DNA of 22,335 bases. Source: an uncultured Lachnospiraceae bacterium (lineage in GTDB: Bacteria; Bacillota; Clostridia; Lachnospirales; Lachnospiraceae). Location: assembly GCA_934338765.1 (NCBI GenBank), contig CAKRHL010000017.1, positions 1 through 22,335 on the forward strand, written 5' to 3'. Position numbers and translations under genes: made by a program. The notes under the pieces are model-generated. The model saw only the letters and a list, made by a program, of their open reading frames with translations, was not told the origin of the DNA and made no database searches. Of this stretch, positions 1 through 9,180 are shown in pieces; within the stretch, counting starts at the first letter, position 1; every line of letters begins with the position of its first letter.

Positions 1-281
1 GTGTCTGCTCGGTAGGACTTGATATGATCGCTATTCCGGGGGATACAAAGGCAACTACGATCTCCGGTATTATTGCAGACGAGATGGCAATCGGTATGGT
101 CAACCAGAAGACCACTGCTGTTCGTCTGATCCCTGTGATCGGTAAGAAGGTTGGAGATACGGTTGAGTTCGGCGGTTTACTGGGATATGCACCGGTTATG
201 CCGGTCAATTCCTTTGACTGCAGTGCGTTCATTAACAGAGGCGGACGTATTCCGGCTCCGATCCATAGCTTTAAAAACTAA
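1..281 (+). CDS. UPF0210 / PFL family protein, 3' end only
   Basis: This is the C-terminal part of a gene cut by the left edge of the window; the reading frame is open from base 3. The fragment reads through a glycine-rich segment ([14 protein letters not shown], then a [11 protein letters not shown] stretch) and ends in [14 protein letters not shown], the highly conserved tail of the UPF0210 (DUF711, PFL) family. Members are about 450 residues long, resemble glycyl radical enzymes in fold, lack an agreed function, and often lie beside an ACT-domain gene. The in-frame ATG at base 24 lies inside the conserved core and is not a start. A hairpin follows the stop. The family call is from remembered signature residues and is fairly secure; the biochemical role is unknown. 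Confidence 0.85.
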   Translation, partial: VCSVGLDMIAIPGDTKATTISGIIADEMAIGMVNQKTTAVRLIPVIGKKVGDTVEFGGLLGYAPVMPVNSFDCSAFINRGGRIPAPIHSFKN

Positions 282-288
282 AAAATAT

Positions 289-317
289 AACGGGACAGGG
301 CGTTGCTCTGTCCTGTT
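289..317 (+). terminator. Hairpin after the UPF0210 gene, probable weak terminator
   Basis: A 10-bp stem (AACGGGACAG at 289-298 with CTGTCCTGTT at 308-317, one G-U pair) encloses a 9-nt loop and begins 8 bp after the UPF0210 stop. An A-rich tract precedes it, but the bases after it (GTGATTTG) are a poor U tract. It may terminate inefficiently or only separate the two genes. Confidence 0.5.
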
Positions 318-347
318 GTGATTTGAAAAACCGAAATGGAGATTCCT

Positions 348-1472
348 ATGAAAGACAAAGATAACAAAGAGATTCCGGAGATTTCGGACGATATGCCGAA
401 GCAGAGAAAGCTGCCGGTATGGGCAAGGATTGTGATCGGTGTTGTGGTGGCACTTGCTGTCATTATTGGCGTTGGGTACGGTGTATTCAGCTACAATTAC
501 GGCAAGATCTATGTAAAAAACGGTGATGATGAAAAGGCGCAGGAGGAATATTTTGATCAGGACACCGGGATTGAGGATCTAAAGGAGATCGATCCGGATA
601 AGATTCATCTTGACAGTGCCAATAGCGTAAGCCAGTCAAAGGATGTGATCAATATTCTGGTCTGTGGAGAAGAAGCCATTGGCGGAGGCCGGGGCAGAAC
701 CGACAGCATTATGATCGCTACGGTAAACCGCAAGGACGGGGCACTTCGTCTGACCTCCATCATGCGCGACACCTATGTACAGATACCGGGATTTTCCGAC
801 AATAAGATCAATGCAGCATATCACAATGGCGGTATGAAGACACTTTTGAAAACGATCCATAAAAATTTTGGCATTGATGTGGATGGATATGTGCTTGTTA
901 ATTTTGACTCTTTCCAGCAGGTGATCGAGGCTTTGGGAGGCGTTGATATCAAGCTGGCAGAGGATGAGGTGGCATACCTGAATAAGACTAATTATATTTC
1001 GGAAAGATCAAACCGCACTCTTCATGTAGGGGTCAATCATATGAATGGTAATCAGGCCCTTGGCTATGCACGGATACGTTATGTCCAGAAGGACGGACAA
1101 TATGGAGATTTTGCCAGAACCCTTCGTCATCGTACGGTAATGTCGGCTATTTATAAAAAGCTGATGGACAAGTCAGCGTTGGAGCTGATCGCTATGGTGC
1201 CAAAACTCATGCCGCTGGTAAAAACCAATATTGACAAGGCAGATCTGGTGAATTATCTGTATCAGGGTGTGGAGGTGAGAAGCCGTAACTCTAAGCTGGA
1301 GACATTAAATGTACCGGTAGAGGGTGCATACAAGATCACCAGAGTGCGCAGTATGTCGGTGATCCTTCCAGATTCCCTGGATAAAAATGTCAGGGCTATG
1401 CAGAAATTTATCTATGGCAGTGCTTTGGGACAGGAGGACAGTAAGGGAGCAGATATTACTGTTGGACAATAA
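348..1472 (+). CDS. LytR-CpsA-Psr (LCP) family wall-polymer ligase, 374 aa
   Basis: LCP enzymes transfer undecaprenyl-pyrophosphate-linked glycopolymers (teichoic acids, capsule) onto peptidoglycan at the outer face of the membrane. The protein has a short cytoplasmic tail with basic residues just before the membrane, one transmembrane helix at about 25-49, and an extracellular LCP domain at about 99-270. Family residues are visible: GRTDS at 116-120, an MRD motif at 139-141, KINAAY at 153-158 and YARIRY at 240-245, which supply the arginines and aspartates that bind the pyrophosphate and metal. The start at 348 is preferred over an ATG at 336 because GGAG at 338-341 sits 6 nt upstream of it. 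No clear promoter is visible between this gene and the one before. The exact polymer is unknown; no glycopolymer synthesis genes adjoin it. Confidence 0.93.
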   Translation: MKDKDNKEIPEISDDMPKQRKLPVWARIVIGVVVALAVIIGVGYGVFSYNYGKIYVKNGDDEKAQEEYFDQDTGIEDLKEIDPDKIHLDSANSVSQSKDVINILVCGEEAIGGGRGRTDSIMIATVNRKDGALRLTSIMRDTYVQIPGFSDNKINAAYHNGGMKTLLKTIHKNFGIDVDGYVLVNFDSFQQVIEALGGVDIKLAEDEVAYLNKTNYISERSNRTLHVGVNHMNGNQALGYARIRYVQKDGQYGDFARTLRHRTVMSAIYKKLMDKSALELIAMVPKLMPLVKTNIDKADLVNYLYQGVEVRSRNSKLETLNVPVEGAYKITRVRSMSVILPDSLDKNVRAMQKFIYGSALGQEDSKGADITVGQ

Positions 1473-1511
1473 TTTATTAAAAGAATTTTGGGATTTAGTT
1501 AAAAAGATTAA

Positions 1512-1525
1512 AATTGTATACAATT
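1512..1525. promoter_or_regulatory. 14-bp perfect palindrome upstream of the aminotransferase promoter, possible operator
   Basis: AATTGTATACAATT is a perfect palindrome ending 5 bp upstream of the -35 box at 1531. Its core fits the TNGT-N-ACNA pattern used by many GntR-type regulators. That position could suit an activator site or an upstream repressor site. No regulator gene is nearby, and the AT richness raises the chance of coincidence. Confidence 0.35.
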
Positions 1526-1530
1526 ATACA

Positions 1531-1559
1531 TTGACGCAATCCCTGCTTTGTGGTATAAA
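1531..1559 (+). promoter_or_regulatory. Sigma-A-type promoter for the aminotransferase gene
   Basis: TTGACG (1531-1536) and TATAAA (1554-1559) are separated by exactly 17 bp, with AT-rich sequence upstream. Transcription would begin near 1566, giving a 5' leader of about 50 nt before the start at 1616. Confidence 0.75.
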
Positions 1560-1615
1560 TTTGAAAGGAGATTTTCATATTTTACCAAGTATTACCAAGG
1601 AAAGGGGCAATTATT

Positions 1616-2815
1616 ATGTCATTAGAATTATCTAGAAAAGCAGCAGCGGTAAAGCCATCTTCTACACTGGCGATCACCGCAAAGGCAAAGGAACTGCGTG
1701 CGCAGGGAAAGGATGTTGTAGGCTTCGGCGCAGGAGAGCCGGACTTTAATACACCGGAGAATATCTGTGATGCTGCAATTCAGGCAATTCATGATGGATT
1801 TACAAAATATACACCGGCTTCCGGAACCAATGAGCTCAAGGAAGCTGTTTCCAAGAAATTTAAGTCATTTAATGGTCTTGATTATGCACCGGATCAGATT
1901 GTGATCAGCAACGGTGGAAAGCATTCTCTGACCAATATCTTTACGGCATTGATCAATCCGGGTGATGAGGTGATCATTCCGGCACCATTCTGGCTCAGCT
2001 ATCCGGAAATCGTTAAGCTGGCAGGCGGTGTACCTGTGATCGTAAAGACCACCAAGGAGCAGAGCTACAAGCTTCAGGCAGAGGATCTGAAGAAAGCCAT
2101 TACCGACAAGACAAAGGCGGTTGTACTCAATACACCAAACAATCCTACCGGAATGCTTTATACAGAGCAGGAGCTTCGTGCGATCGCTGATGTGGTAGTT
2201 GAGAGTGATATTTATGTCGTTGCCGATGAGATGTATGAAAATCTTGTTTATGGTGATCAGAAGCATATCAGCATCGCTTCTTTCGGTAAAGAGATTTATG
2301 ACAGAACCATTACCTGCAGTGGTCTGGCAAAGAGCTATGCCATGACTGGATGGAGAATTGGTTATACAGGATCATCTAAGGAGATCGCAAAGATGATGAG
2401 CAGTGTACAGAGTCATCAGACCTCCAATCCAAACTCAATCGCACAGAGAGCAGCAGTAGAGGCTCTGAACGGTCCGCAGGATTCTGTAGCAAAGATGCAC
2501 GCTGAGTTTGATAAGCGTCGTCAGTATATGTATCAGAGAATCTGTGCAATGCCTCATGTAAGCACTATTGAGCCGATGGGTGCATTTTACGTCTTTGTGG
2601 ATGTCAGCGATGTTCTTGGTAAGGATTACAAGGGAACAAAGATCAAGGATACTTCCAAGATGGCAGAGATCCTGATCGAGGAGTATAACGTAGCAGTAGT
2701 TCCATGTGCTGATTTTGGATTTGCAGATCATATCCGTCTGTCTTATGCAATCTCACTGGAGCAGATTGAGAAGGGACTTGATCGTATCGAGACCTTCCTG
2801 AAGGAATTGAAATAA
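1616..2815 (+). CDS. aspC: Pyridoxal-phosphate aminotransferase, class I, aspartate aminotransferase type, 399 aa
   Basis: The likely reaction is reversible transfer of an amino group between aspartate and 2-oxoglutarate in the cytoplasm, linking the TCA intermediate oxaloacetate to amino acid synthesis. It has the fold I hallmarks: an N-terminal GAGEPDFNTP substrate-loop motif, NNPTG at 175-179, the DEMYE segment with the aspartate that pairs with the pyridine nitrogen, the Schiff-base lysine Lys239 in SGLAKSYAMTGWRIGY, and Arg374 in HIRLSYA for the substrate alpha-carboxylate. Length matches the bacterial Ib subgroup (about 390-400). An AGGGG-type ribosome site lies 8 nt before the ATG. It is the first gene of a two-gene unit with the CPBP protease. 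Substrate preference cannot be proven from sequence: related enzymes act on prephenate or aromatic amino acids, so the symbol is provisional. Confidence 0.92.
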   Translation: MSLELSRKAAAVKPSSTLAITAKAKELRAQGKDVVGFGAGEPDFNTPENICDAAIQAIHDGFTKYTPASGTNELKEAVSKKFKSFNGLDYAPDQIVISNGGKHSLTNIFTALINPGDEVIIPAPFWLSYPEIVKLAGGVPVIVKTTKEQSYKLQAEDLKKAITDKTKAVVLNTPNNPTGMLYTEQELRAIADVVVESDIYVVADEMYENLVYGDQKHISIASFGKEIYDRTITCSGLAKSYAMTGWRIGYTGSSKEIAKMMSSVQSHQTSNPNSIAQRAAVEALNGPQDSVAKMHAEFDKRRQYMYQRICAMPHVSTIEPMGAFYVFVDVSDVLGKDYKGTKIKDTSKMAEILIEEYNVAVVPCADFGFADHIRLSYAISLEQIEKGLDRIETFLKELK

Positions 2816-2817
2816 TA

Positions 2818-4074
2818 ATGAGAGAGATAAAAATGCCGGCATTTATGAAGGATGCCGGAGATACAAAAGCGCATAGTATGTGGGGAGAGATGGTGATCTT
2901 TATCCTGCTGTATGTGATATCTATTTTCGTAGAAGCCATGGCCATGGTGCCAGGGCTTCTCGTATATATAGCCGGCAGACCGGATGCAGCTTCATGGTTT
3001 GGACAAGCAGGCAGTTCTGATATGACAGGCGGTTTATGGAGCGGCAGCATAGATATGGATAAATACAGCGCATTGCTGCAGGCACAGCCGGAATGGCTGT
3101 TGATCTATACGCTGTTTGCGGAGATTTTGTTGATCGCGTTATATGCGGGATACTGCCGTTTGATTGAGAAGAGATCCTTTGCCACGATGGGATTTACCAG
3201 AGGACATATTCCGGTTCAATATATCAAGGGGCTTCTGTGGGCTATTGTTCTTTTTGGCGGAGCGTATCTGTTCTGTGTAGGAACCGGGGCAGTGCACTTT
3301 GAAGGTGTATCTGCAGGCATGATCCCCGGTTATATCGTGCTTTACTTTGTGGGATATATGATACAGGGGATGGCCGAGGAGGTGATCTGCAGGGGATATC
3401 TTCTGGTTTCCCTTTCCCGGAATCATTCCGTCTGGTACTCTGTGATCATCAGCAGTGGCGTGTTTATGGCAATGCATATGAGTAATGACCATGTGACGTT
3501 TCTTGCTTTTATTAATATTTTCCTGTGTGGATCATTGTTTGGCTTATTGTTTGTAGAGCGGGGAAATATCTGGATGGTGGCAGCCCTTCATTCCGGGTGG
3601 AATTTTTTGCAGAACAATATATTTGGAATACCGGTCAGTGGGATGGCACAGGGAAACTCAGTCTTTACGACGACCTTTGTGGACGGAAGAAGTCTGATCA
3701 ATGGTGGAGCCTTTGGAATTGAAGGCGGTATTGCAGTAACCGTGGTGCTTGCCCTTGGCATTTATATCACGTATCGCCGCATGGACAGAAAAGGAATGCT
3801 GGCGGAGCCGGAGGAGTCCGAAAGTGTGGAGCAGTCGGTAGCAGCGGAGAAACCGGAACCATTGGAGGAGACAGAAAATCTTTCTGGTCCGTCAGGTTAT
3901 CCGAAGGAAGAGAATGATTACATGTCAATGCCTCTGAATCTGGACACATTAAATCGTATTGAAACACAGAAACGTGAAGCAGGGATTGTGAAAAAGTCGT
4001 CCGAAGAAACGGTAACATATCCGAGAAGTACCATATTTAATGCGGACTATTTCAGGGAAAAGGATGAGGAGTAA
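2818..4074 (+). CDS. CPBP (CAAX/Abi-type) intramembrane metalloprotease, 418 aa
   Basis: This is a multi-pass membrane protein with the three CPBP motifs: EEVICR (Glu187-Glu188 to Arg192), FMAMH (Phe216 to His220) and HSGWN (His258 to Asn262). These glutamates and histidines bind the catalytic zinc in characterised family members such as Rce1 homologues. Hydrophobic segments run from about residue 20 to 320. A polar, acidic cytoplasmic tail of roughly 95 residues follows (EEPSESVEQ-like and EEN-rich, about 325-418); it is longer than in most bacterial members and has no domain I recognise. The ATG lies 2 bp after the aminotransferase stop, so the two are almost certainly co-transcribed. The ribosome site is weak, and an internal ATG at 2833 is a possible alternative start. 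Substrate is unknown; bacterial relatives act in peptide maturation, immunity to bacteriocins or membrane protein turnover. Confidence 0.88.
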   Translation: MREIKMPAFMKDAGDTKAHSMWGEMVIFILLYVISIFVEAMAMVPGLLVYIAGRPDAASWFGQAGSSDMTGGLWSGSIDMDKYSALLQAQPEWLLIYTLFAEILLIALYAGYCRLIEKRSFATMGFTRGHIPVQYIKGLLWAIVLFGGAYLFCVGTGAVHFEGVSAGMIPGYIVLYFVGYMIQGMAEEVICRGYLLVSLSRNHSVWYSVIISSGVFMAMHMSNDHVTFLAFINIFLCGSLFGLLFVERGNIWMVAALHSGWNFLQNNIFGIPVSGMAQGNSVFTTTFVDGRSLINGGAFGIEGGIAVTVVLALGIYITYRRMDRKGMLAEPEESESVEQSVAAEKPEPLEETENLSGPSGYPKEENDYMSMPLNLDTLNRIETQKREAGIVKKSSEETVTYPRSTIFNADYFREKDEE

Positions 4075-4104
4075 ATCTCTGGAAATAAAAATTAGAAATA
4101 ATAA

Positions 4105-4146
4105 AGGGATACAGATGACAAATATCTGTATCCCTATTTTGCTTTT
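4105..4146. terminator. Strong hairpin terminator between convergent genes
   Basis: A perfect 12-bp stem (AGGGATACAGAT 4105-4116 with ATCTGTATCCCT 4124-4135) with a 7-nt loop is followed by ATTTTGCTTTT on the plus strand. On the minus strand the bases after the stem (complement of 4080-4104) are also T-rich. It could therefore end both the CPBP unit and the convergent activase gene. Confidence 0.85.
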
Positions 4147-4167
4147 CCGAGGTCGCGGGCGCGTTCA

Positions 4168-4224
4168 CATGCCAATCACCCATCTGTCAAGTGCAAGCAC
4201 TTGGCAGGTGGATTAATTGGCATG
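4168..4224. repeat. 57-nt imperfect inverted repeat covering the activase stop codon
   Basis: The outer arms CATGCCAAT (4168-4176) and ATTGGCATG (4216-4224) pair perfectly over 9 bp. After a small internal loop, an inner stem of 15 bp (4180-4194 with 4197-4211, two G-U pairs) closes on a tiny CAAG turn. The stop codon of the minus-strand activase gene (4213-4215) is inside the right arm. The left flank 4151-4163 is unusually GC-rich (CGCGGGCGCG). There is no T tract next to it, so it does not look like the main terminator. It resembles a dispersed extragenic palindrome or miniature element, but only one copy is present in this window. Confidence 0.6.
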
Positions 4225-7200
4225 CTCACTTTTGCCTTCGCGCAGGTTTTTGACAGCGGTAGAGAGCATCAGCTTGATACGGTTCAACTGGTTTACTTCG
4301 CTGGCACCCGGATCATAGTCAACGGCCACGATATTGGATTCCGGATACTGGCGGCGCAGCTCTTTGATAACGCCCTTACCTACCACATGGTTTGGCAGGC
4401 AGCCAAACGGCTGGGTACATACGATATTTGGCACGCCGGAATGGATCAGCTCCAGCATCTCGCCGGTCAGGAACCAGCCTTCACCGGTCTGGTTACCGCC
4501 ACTGACGATCGGTTCTGCATATTCCGCCAGTTTATTGATCCGTGTGGTTGGCTCAAAACGATTGCTGGCAGCCAGTGCATCATTGGCAACCTTACGGTAA
4601 TGCTCCAGATAGGAGATCAGGAAGTTGTTGATATGTGCAGAGGATTTCTTTTTGCCCAGATATTCTGCCTTGAAGTTGGCATTATACAGGCTGTACATAA
4701 AGAAGTCCAAAAGGTCAGGGCAGACGGCCTCTGCTCCTTCTGCCTCCAAAAGCTCTACCAGATAGTTATTTGCCAGTGGAAGGAATTTTACGAGGATCTC
4801 TCCGACAATACCAACCCGTGGCTTTTGGATATCCTTTAATGGAAGCTCGTCAAACTCTTTAATGATCTGACGGATGTTCTTCTTAAATTCTGATTTATTT
4901 CCGTTGCGGACAGCACGCTGTGCAATGGCTTTCCATTTTTCATGAAGGGCATTGGCAGAGCCCGGAACCGCTTCATACGGTCTTGTCTTATAGAGAACAC
5001 GCATAAATACGTCACCGTAGATCAATGCCTGGATTGCACGGTGTGCCATCTTCAGGTTGATCTTTAAACCGGGGTTTTTCTCGATACCGGCACTCATGGA
5101 AATAACCGGGATCTGTCCCATTCCTGCCTTTTCCAGTGCACGTCGTATGAAACCGATATAATTGGTAGCACGGCATCCGCCACCGGTCTGGGTAATGATC
5201 AGCGCCACCTTATCCAGATCGTATTCACCGGATAACAGAGCCTCCATAAACTGACCAATGACGATCAGGGATGGATAGCAGGCATCATTATTGACATATT
5301 TCAGACCATAATCCACAGCAGCCGGTGTGCTAGGCAGGATCTTGAGCTTATAACCGCAGGATGCCAGTGCCGGCTCCAGAATATCAAAATGGATCGGAGA
5401 CATCTGAGGCACAAGAACCGTGTATTCCTTGCGCATTTCCTCGGTAAAGATGACTCTGTGATGTGCGGTATCCACATCCGGCTGTGGCTGTATATCCTTG
5501 GCGGCACGTTCCTTGACGGCTGCCAGCAGGGAACGGATACGGATCCTTGCCGCTCCCAGGTTATTCACCTCATCGATCTTTAATACGGTATAGATCTTGT
5601 TCCGTTTCGTCAGAATATCGCTGACCTGATCTGTTGTTACGGCATCCAGACCACAGCCAAAGGAATTCAATTGAATTAAATCAAGATTTGACTGCGTACT
5701 TACGAATGATGCTGCCTGATACAGACGGGAATGATACATCCACTGATCCATAACGATGGTCGGACGATCCACCTTGCCGAGGTGTGAGATACTGTCCTCG
5801 GTCAGTACAGCAACACCATAGGACGTGATCAGATCAGGAATACCGTGATTGATCTCCGGATCTGTATGATATGGACGGCCTGCCAGAACGATTCCTCGGC
5901 GGCCTGTTTCTTTCAGATACTGTAATACTTCCTCGCCCTTTTGTTCCATCTCCGTGCGGACTGCCTGCATTTCCTTCCATGCAGCAGCGGCGGCGTGGCG
6001 GATCTCGTCTGCGGAGATGCCGTTTTCCTCGGTGAAAAACTCTACCAGACGCTTTGTGGCGATGGCTTCGCTTTCCAGAGAAAGAAATGGATTCTGGTAT
6101 GTGATCTTGTCGTCACGGAGCTCCTCGATATTGTTTTTGATATTTTCACCATAGGAGGTGACGATCGGGCAGTTGTAATGGTTATTGGCATCCTCCACCT
6201 CAGTACGCTCATAAGGGATACAAGGGTAGAAGATATAGTCAATGCCCTGACGGATCAGCCAGGTTACGTGACCGTGGGCAAGCTTTGCCGGATAACATTC
6301 GGATTCACTTGGGATAGACTCAATACCTAACTCGTAGATCTTCCGGTTGGACTCCGGTGATACAACAACGCGGTATCCAAGCTCCGTAAAGAAGGTGAAC
6401 CAGAATGGATAGTTTTCGTACATATTTAATACCCGTGGAATACCCACGGTGCCCCGGACAGCATGCTCCTCATCAAGAGAAGTATAATGCTGGAAAAGGC
6501 GTTTGTTCTTATATTCAAAAAGGTTCGGAATATGATCCTTATTTTTCTCCTTGCCAAGTCCCCGTTCGCATCGGTTTCCGGAAATGAACTGACGGCCGCC
6601 GGTGAAACGGTTGATGGTGAGGAGACAGTGGTTGGTACATCCCTTACATCTTGCCATGGAGGTCTCAAACTTCAGGTCATTGATCTGGTCAATGGTAAGC
6701 ATGGTTGTCTCCTGACCTTCATAATGGTTTCTGGCGATCAGAGCAGCACCAAAAGCACCCATGATACCGGCAATGTCCGGGCGGACTGCTTTACAGCCGG
6801 AGATGCGCTCAAAGCTTCGCAGTACCGCATCATTATAGAAGGTACCACCCTGAACCACGACCTTTTCACCGAGATCCTTCGGATCGGTCAGCTTGATCAC
6901 CTTTAACAGGGCATTTTTAATAACGGAATAAGCAAGACCGGCAGAGATATCGGCAACAGATGCTCCCTCCTTCTGGGCCTGCTTTACCTTGGAATTCATG
7001 AAAACGGTACAGCGGGAACCCAGATCGATCGGGTTCTGTGCAAACAAAGCGATCTTCGCAAAATCTGCCACCTCATAATTCAGTGATTTGGCAAAGGTTT
7101 CAATAAAGGAACCGCAGCCGGAGGAGCAGGCTTCATTTAACTGAACCTTATCTACGGACTGGTTCTTGATCTTAATGCACTTCATGTCCTGTCCGCCGAT

Positions 7201-8463
7201 ATCAAGAATACAGTCCACATCTGGCTCGAAGAAGGCAGCGGCATTATAGTGGGCAACGGTCTCCACCTCACCCTCATCCAGAAGCAGGGCGGACTTTAAG
7301 AGAGCCTCGCCGTAACCGGTAGAGCAGGAACGCACGATACGGGCGCCCTCCGGCATCAGCTCATAAATTTCCTTGATGGATTTAATGGCAGTTTTTAACG
7401 GACTGCCGTTATTATTGCTGTAGAAGGAATAAAGAAGGCTTCCGTCCTCCCCGATCACTGCTACCTTTGTGGTGGTGGAACCGGCATCAATACCAAGGAA
7501 GAGATCTCCTTGATAAGAAGCAAAGTCACCCTTCTTGACATCATTTTCGGAATGTTTCTTTAAGAAGTCATTATATTCTGCCTCGTCTTTAAACAAAGGC
7601 TCCAGACGGGCAACCTCAAATTCCATGTCGATCTTTTTGGCTAAAACATCATTTAACTGACTGAGAGATGACATACATTCGTCGGGTTTTGCATTCATTG
7701 CAGCACCGGATGCCGCAAACAGATGAGAATGCTCCGGCGCAATGATCGCATCTCCGGAAAGGTTTAATGTACGGATAAAAGCCTGTTTTAACTCCGTGAG
7801 GAAATGCAAAGGACCTCCTAAGAAAGCAACATTTCCACGGATCGGCTTACCACAGGCAAGACCACTGATGGTCTGATTGACCACTGCCTGAAAAATAGAA
7901 GCCGACAGGTCTTCCTTGGTAGCACCCTCGTTGATCAGAGGCTGGATATCTGTTTTGGCAAATACACCGCATCTGGCAGCAATCGGGTAAATAGATTTAT
8001 AATTTTTGGCATATTCATTGAGACCGGCGGCATCTGTCTTGAGCAGGGTAGCCATCTGGTCGATAAAGGAACCGGTACCACCGGCACAGATTCCGTTCAT
8101 TCGCTGGTCAATACCACCTGTGAAATATATGATCTTGGCATCCTCGCCACCAAGCTCAATGGCAACGTCGGTGCGGGGAGCATAGTCCTTCAGGGATGTT
8201 GCTACAGCGACAACCTCCTGAACAAAGGGAACATTCATATGCTTTGAAAGGGTCAGACCGCCGGAACCGGTAATGACCGGGGAAACCGGAAGATCTCCCA
8301 GCTCCTTTAATGCCTGCTTGGTTATGGAAGCCAGTGTTTCCTGAATATTGGCATAATGACGCTGGTAATCAGAAAATATGATCTCACCCTCAGGGTTTAA
8401 AATAGCAATCTTTACTGTAGTGGAACCAATATCGATTCCCAGTGTATGACATGGTAATTTCAT
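4213..8463 (-). CDS. Giant acyl-CoA dehydratase activase-related protein (two BadF/HgdC ATPase domains, DUF2229, HgdB-like region), 1416 aa
   Basis: HgdC-type activases use ATP to drive one-electron reduction of 2-hydroxyacyl-CoA dehydratases or double-cubane cluster proteins. Two ASKHA ATPase domains lie in tandem: about 8-255 (DIGSTTVK at 11-18, GGEDAK at 105-110) and 322-578 ([16 protein letters not shown] at 421-428). Each keeps the two cysteines that hold the inter-subunit [4Fe-4S] cluster in HgdC: Cys126 and Cys165, Cys446 and Cys485. A CKGCTNHC motif (606-613) plus Cys632 follows, then a DUF2229 region from about 670. A C-terminal HgdB-like part carries cysteines at 723, 748, 765, 1062, 1097, 1349 and 1355. 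The start at 8463 is chosen because AAAGGA lies 8 nt before it and the promoter lies just upstream; the open frame to 8529 would place a start almost at the transcription start. No dehydratase gene is adjacent. The substrate is unknown. Confidence 0.9.
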   Translation of the reverse strand: MKLPCHTLGIDIGSTTVKIAILNPEGEIIFSDYQRHYANIQETLASITKQALKELGDLPVSPVITGSGGLTLSKHMNVPFVQEVVAVATSLKDYAPRTDVAIELGGEDAKIIYFTGGIDQRMNGICAGGTGSFIDQMATLLKTDAAGLNEYAKNYKSIYPIAARCGVFAKTDIQPLINEGATKEDLSASIFQAVVNQTISGLACGKPIRGNVAFLGGPLHFLTELKQAFIRTLNLSGDAIIAPEHSHLFAASGAAMNAKPDECMSSLSQLNDVLAKKIDMEFEVARLEPLFKDEAEYNDFLKKHSENDVKKGDFASYQGDLFLGIDAGSTTTKVAVIGEDGSLLYSFYSNNNGSPLKTAIKSIKEIYELMPEGARIVRSCSTGYGEALLKSALLLDEGEVETVAHYNAAAFFEPDVDCILDIGGQDMKCIKIKNQSVDKVQLNEACSSGCGSFIETFAKSLNYEVADFAKIALFAQNPIDLGSRCTVFMNSKVKQAQKEGASVADISAGLAYSVIKNALLKVIKLTDPKDLGEKVVVQGGTFYNDAVLRSFERISGCKAVRPDIAGIMGAFGAALIARNHYEGQETTMLTIDQINDLKFETSMARCKGCTNHCLLTINRFTGGRQFISGNRCERGLGKEKNKDHIPNLFEYKNKRLFQHYTSLDEEHAVRGTVGIPRVLNMYENYPFWFTFFTELGYRVVVSPESNRKIYELGIESIPSESECYPAKLAHGHVTWLIRQGIDYIFYPCIPYERTEVEDANNHYNCPIVTSYGENIKNNIEELRDDKITYQNPFLSLESEAIATKRLVEFFTEENGISADEIRHAAAAAWKEMQAVRTEMEQKGEEVLQYLKETGRRGIVLAGRPYHTDPEINHGIPDLITSYGVAVLTEDSISHLGKVDRPTIVMDQWMYHSRLYQAASFVSTQSNLDLIQLNSFGCGLDAVTTDQVSDILTKRNKIYTVLKIDEVNNLGAARIRIRSLLAAVKERAAKDIQPQPDVDTAHHRVIFTEEMRKEYTVLVPQMSPIHFDILEPALASCGYKLKILPSTPAAVDYGLKYVNNDACYPSLIVIGQFMEALLSGEYDLDKVALIITQTGGGCRATNYIGFIRRALEKAGMGQIPVISMSAGIEKNPGLKINLKMAHRAIQALIYGDVFMRVLYKTRPYEAVPGSANALHEKWKAIAQRAVRNGNKSEFKKNIRQIIKEFDELPLKDIQKPRVGIVGEILVKFLPLANNYLVELLEAEGAEAVCPDLLDFFMYSLYNANFKAEYLGKKKSSAHINNFLISYLEHYRKVANDALAASNRFEPTTRINKLAEYAEPIVSGGNQTGEGWFLTGEMLELIHSGVPNIVCTQPFGCLPNHVVGKGVIKELRRQYPESNIVAVDYDPGASEVNQLNRIKLMLSTAVKNLREGKSEHAN

Positions 8464-8537
8464 AAGATATTTCCTTTCTTCCTTCGTTGTCCTTTTAATA
8501 AGAAAGTGCGACATCAAAAATATCGCCATATTTTCCT

Positions 8538-8566
8538 ATTATATGACAAAAAAATATTGATTGCAA
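8538..8566 (-). promoter_or_regulatory. Sigma-A-type promoter for the activase gene
   Basis: On the minus strand TTGCAA (8566-8561) and a perfect TATAAT (8543-8538) are 17 bp apart. Transcription would begin near 8531, giving a leader of about 68 nt before the start codon at 8463. This excludes an upstream in-frame ATG at 8529 as the practical start. Confidence 0.8.
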
Positions 8567-8601
8567 GCAGTCTGTCACCAATAACATAAATTGAGAATAT
8601 A

Positions 8602-9138
8602 ATGAAAAAGGAAAGCATAGAAAGGTGCATGAAAGCTATGGAACATTGTAACGGTATTATGCATACAGTCAGATCGGGAGATACCCTGTATTCTATCAGT
8701 ATGGAACATAAGGTGCCATTGGCACTTTTACTTCGGGCAAATCCTTATGTGGATGTGTATAATCTTCAAGTGGGAGAAACCATATGTGTACCGGTAAGGG
8801 GAAACGCACAGGGAATGATGCCGCCGTATGGAAGCTCCTGCAGCAAGTGGGAGGTTCGGGATGCAGTGCCTATGACGGCAGAGGAAAAACGGGACGAAAG
8901 GAAGATGCCGGAGGAGCAGGAGAACCGGGCAGAGCAGACAACGATGGAGGAAAACAGCGAAACAGCGGAGGAGAGTACAGGGAAAGAGGAAAGTATGGTA
9001 ATGGAGGGTACAGAACAGAAAAAGGAGGAGCGTAAGGGGAATGTGTATGTGACAAAGGAAGGGGATTCTCTGGAGGATATCCTTGGTGTTGACAGGATTT
9101 TGCTGCAGCCGGGAATAACATTTTATCGACAAAAGTAG
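8602..9138 (+). CDS. LysM-domain protein, 178 aa
   Basis: One clear LysM domain occupies about 21-64 (HTVRSGDTLYSIS to VGETICVP); LysM binds N-acetylglucosamine in peptidoglycan or chitin. A long acidic, Glu-rich linker follows (about 91-147). The C-terminal 30 residues (VTKEGDSLEDIL) look like a shortened second LysM. No signal peptide or membrane helix is visible, so secretion is not evident. In spore formers, LysM proteins without a signal peptide can be spore-coat or cortex proteins made in the mother cell (SafA is an example); that is inference. The start is uncertain: a TATAAT hexamer overlaps the ATG at 8602, no good ribosome site precedes it, and ATGs at 8629, 8638 and 8659 all lie before or at the LysM domain. 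Confidence 0.8.
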   Translation: MKKESIERCMKAMEHCNGIMHTVRSGDTLYSISMEHKVPLALLLRANPYVDVYNLQVGETICVPVRGNAQGMMPPYGSSCSKWEVRDAVPMTAEEKRDERKMPEEQENRAEQTTMEENSETAEESTGKEESMVMEGTEQKKEERKGNVYVTKEGDSLEDILGVDRILLQPGITFYRQK

Positions 9139-9151
9139 AGTAATCTGTGTC

Positions 9152-9180
9152 TTGACAAAGAAAACGCGTATCAATAGAAT
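9152..9180 (+). promoter_or_regulatory. Strong sigma-A-type promoter for the rhomboid-like/PMT operon
   Basis: A consensus TTGACA (9152-9157) and TAGAAT (9175-9180) are separated by 17 bp. The predicted transcription start, near 9187, falls inside the left arm of the hairpin at 9181-9215. Confidence 0.8.

Noticed and set aside
2643..3050. A 135-codon minus-strand open frame across the aminotransferase-CPBP junction
   Set aside because: It is antisense to two well-supported genes and shows no ribosome site or recognisable product.
4105..4224. Two neighbouring hairpins as a small CRISPR-like or attachment-site array
   Set aside because: The two stems share no sequence, there are no spacers, and no recombinase or cas gene is nearby.
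4201..4839. A 212-codon plus-strand open frame
   Set aside because: It lies wholly antisense to the conserved C-terminal part of the activase protein, and its product resembles no family.
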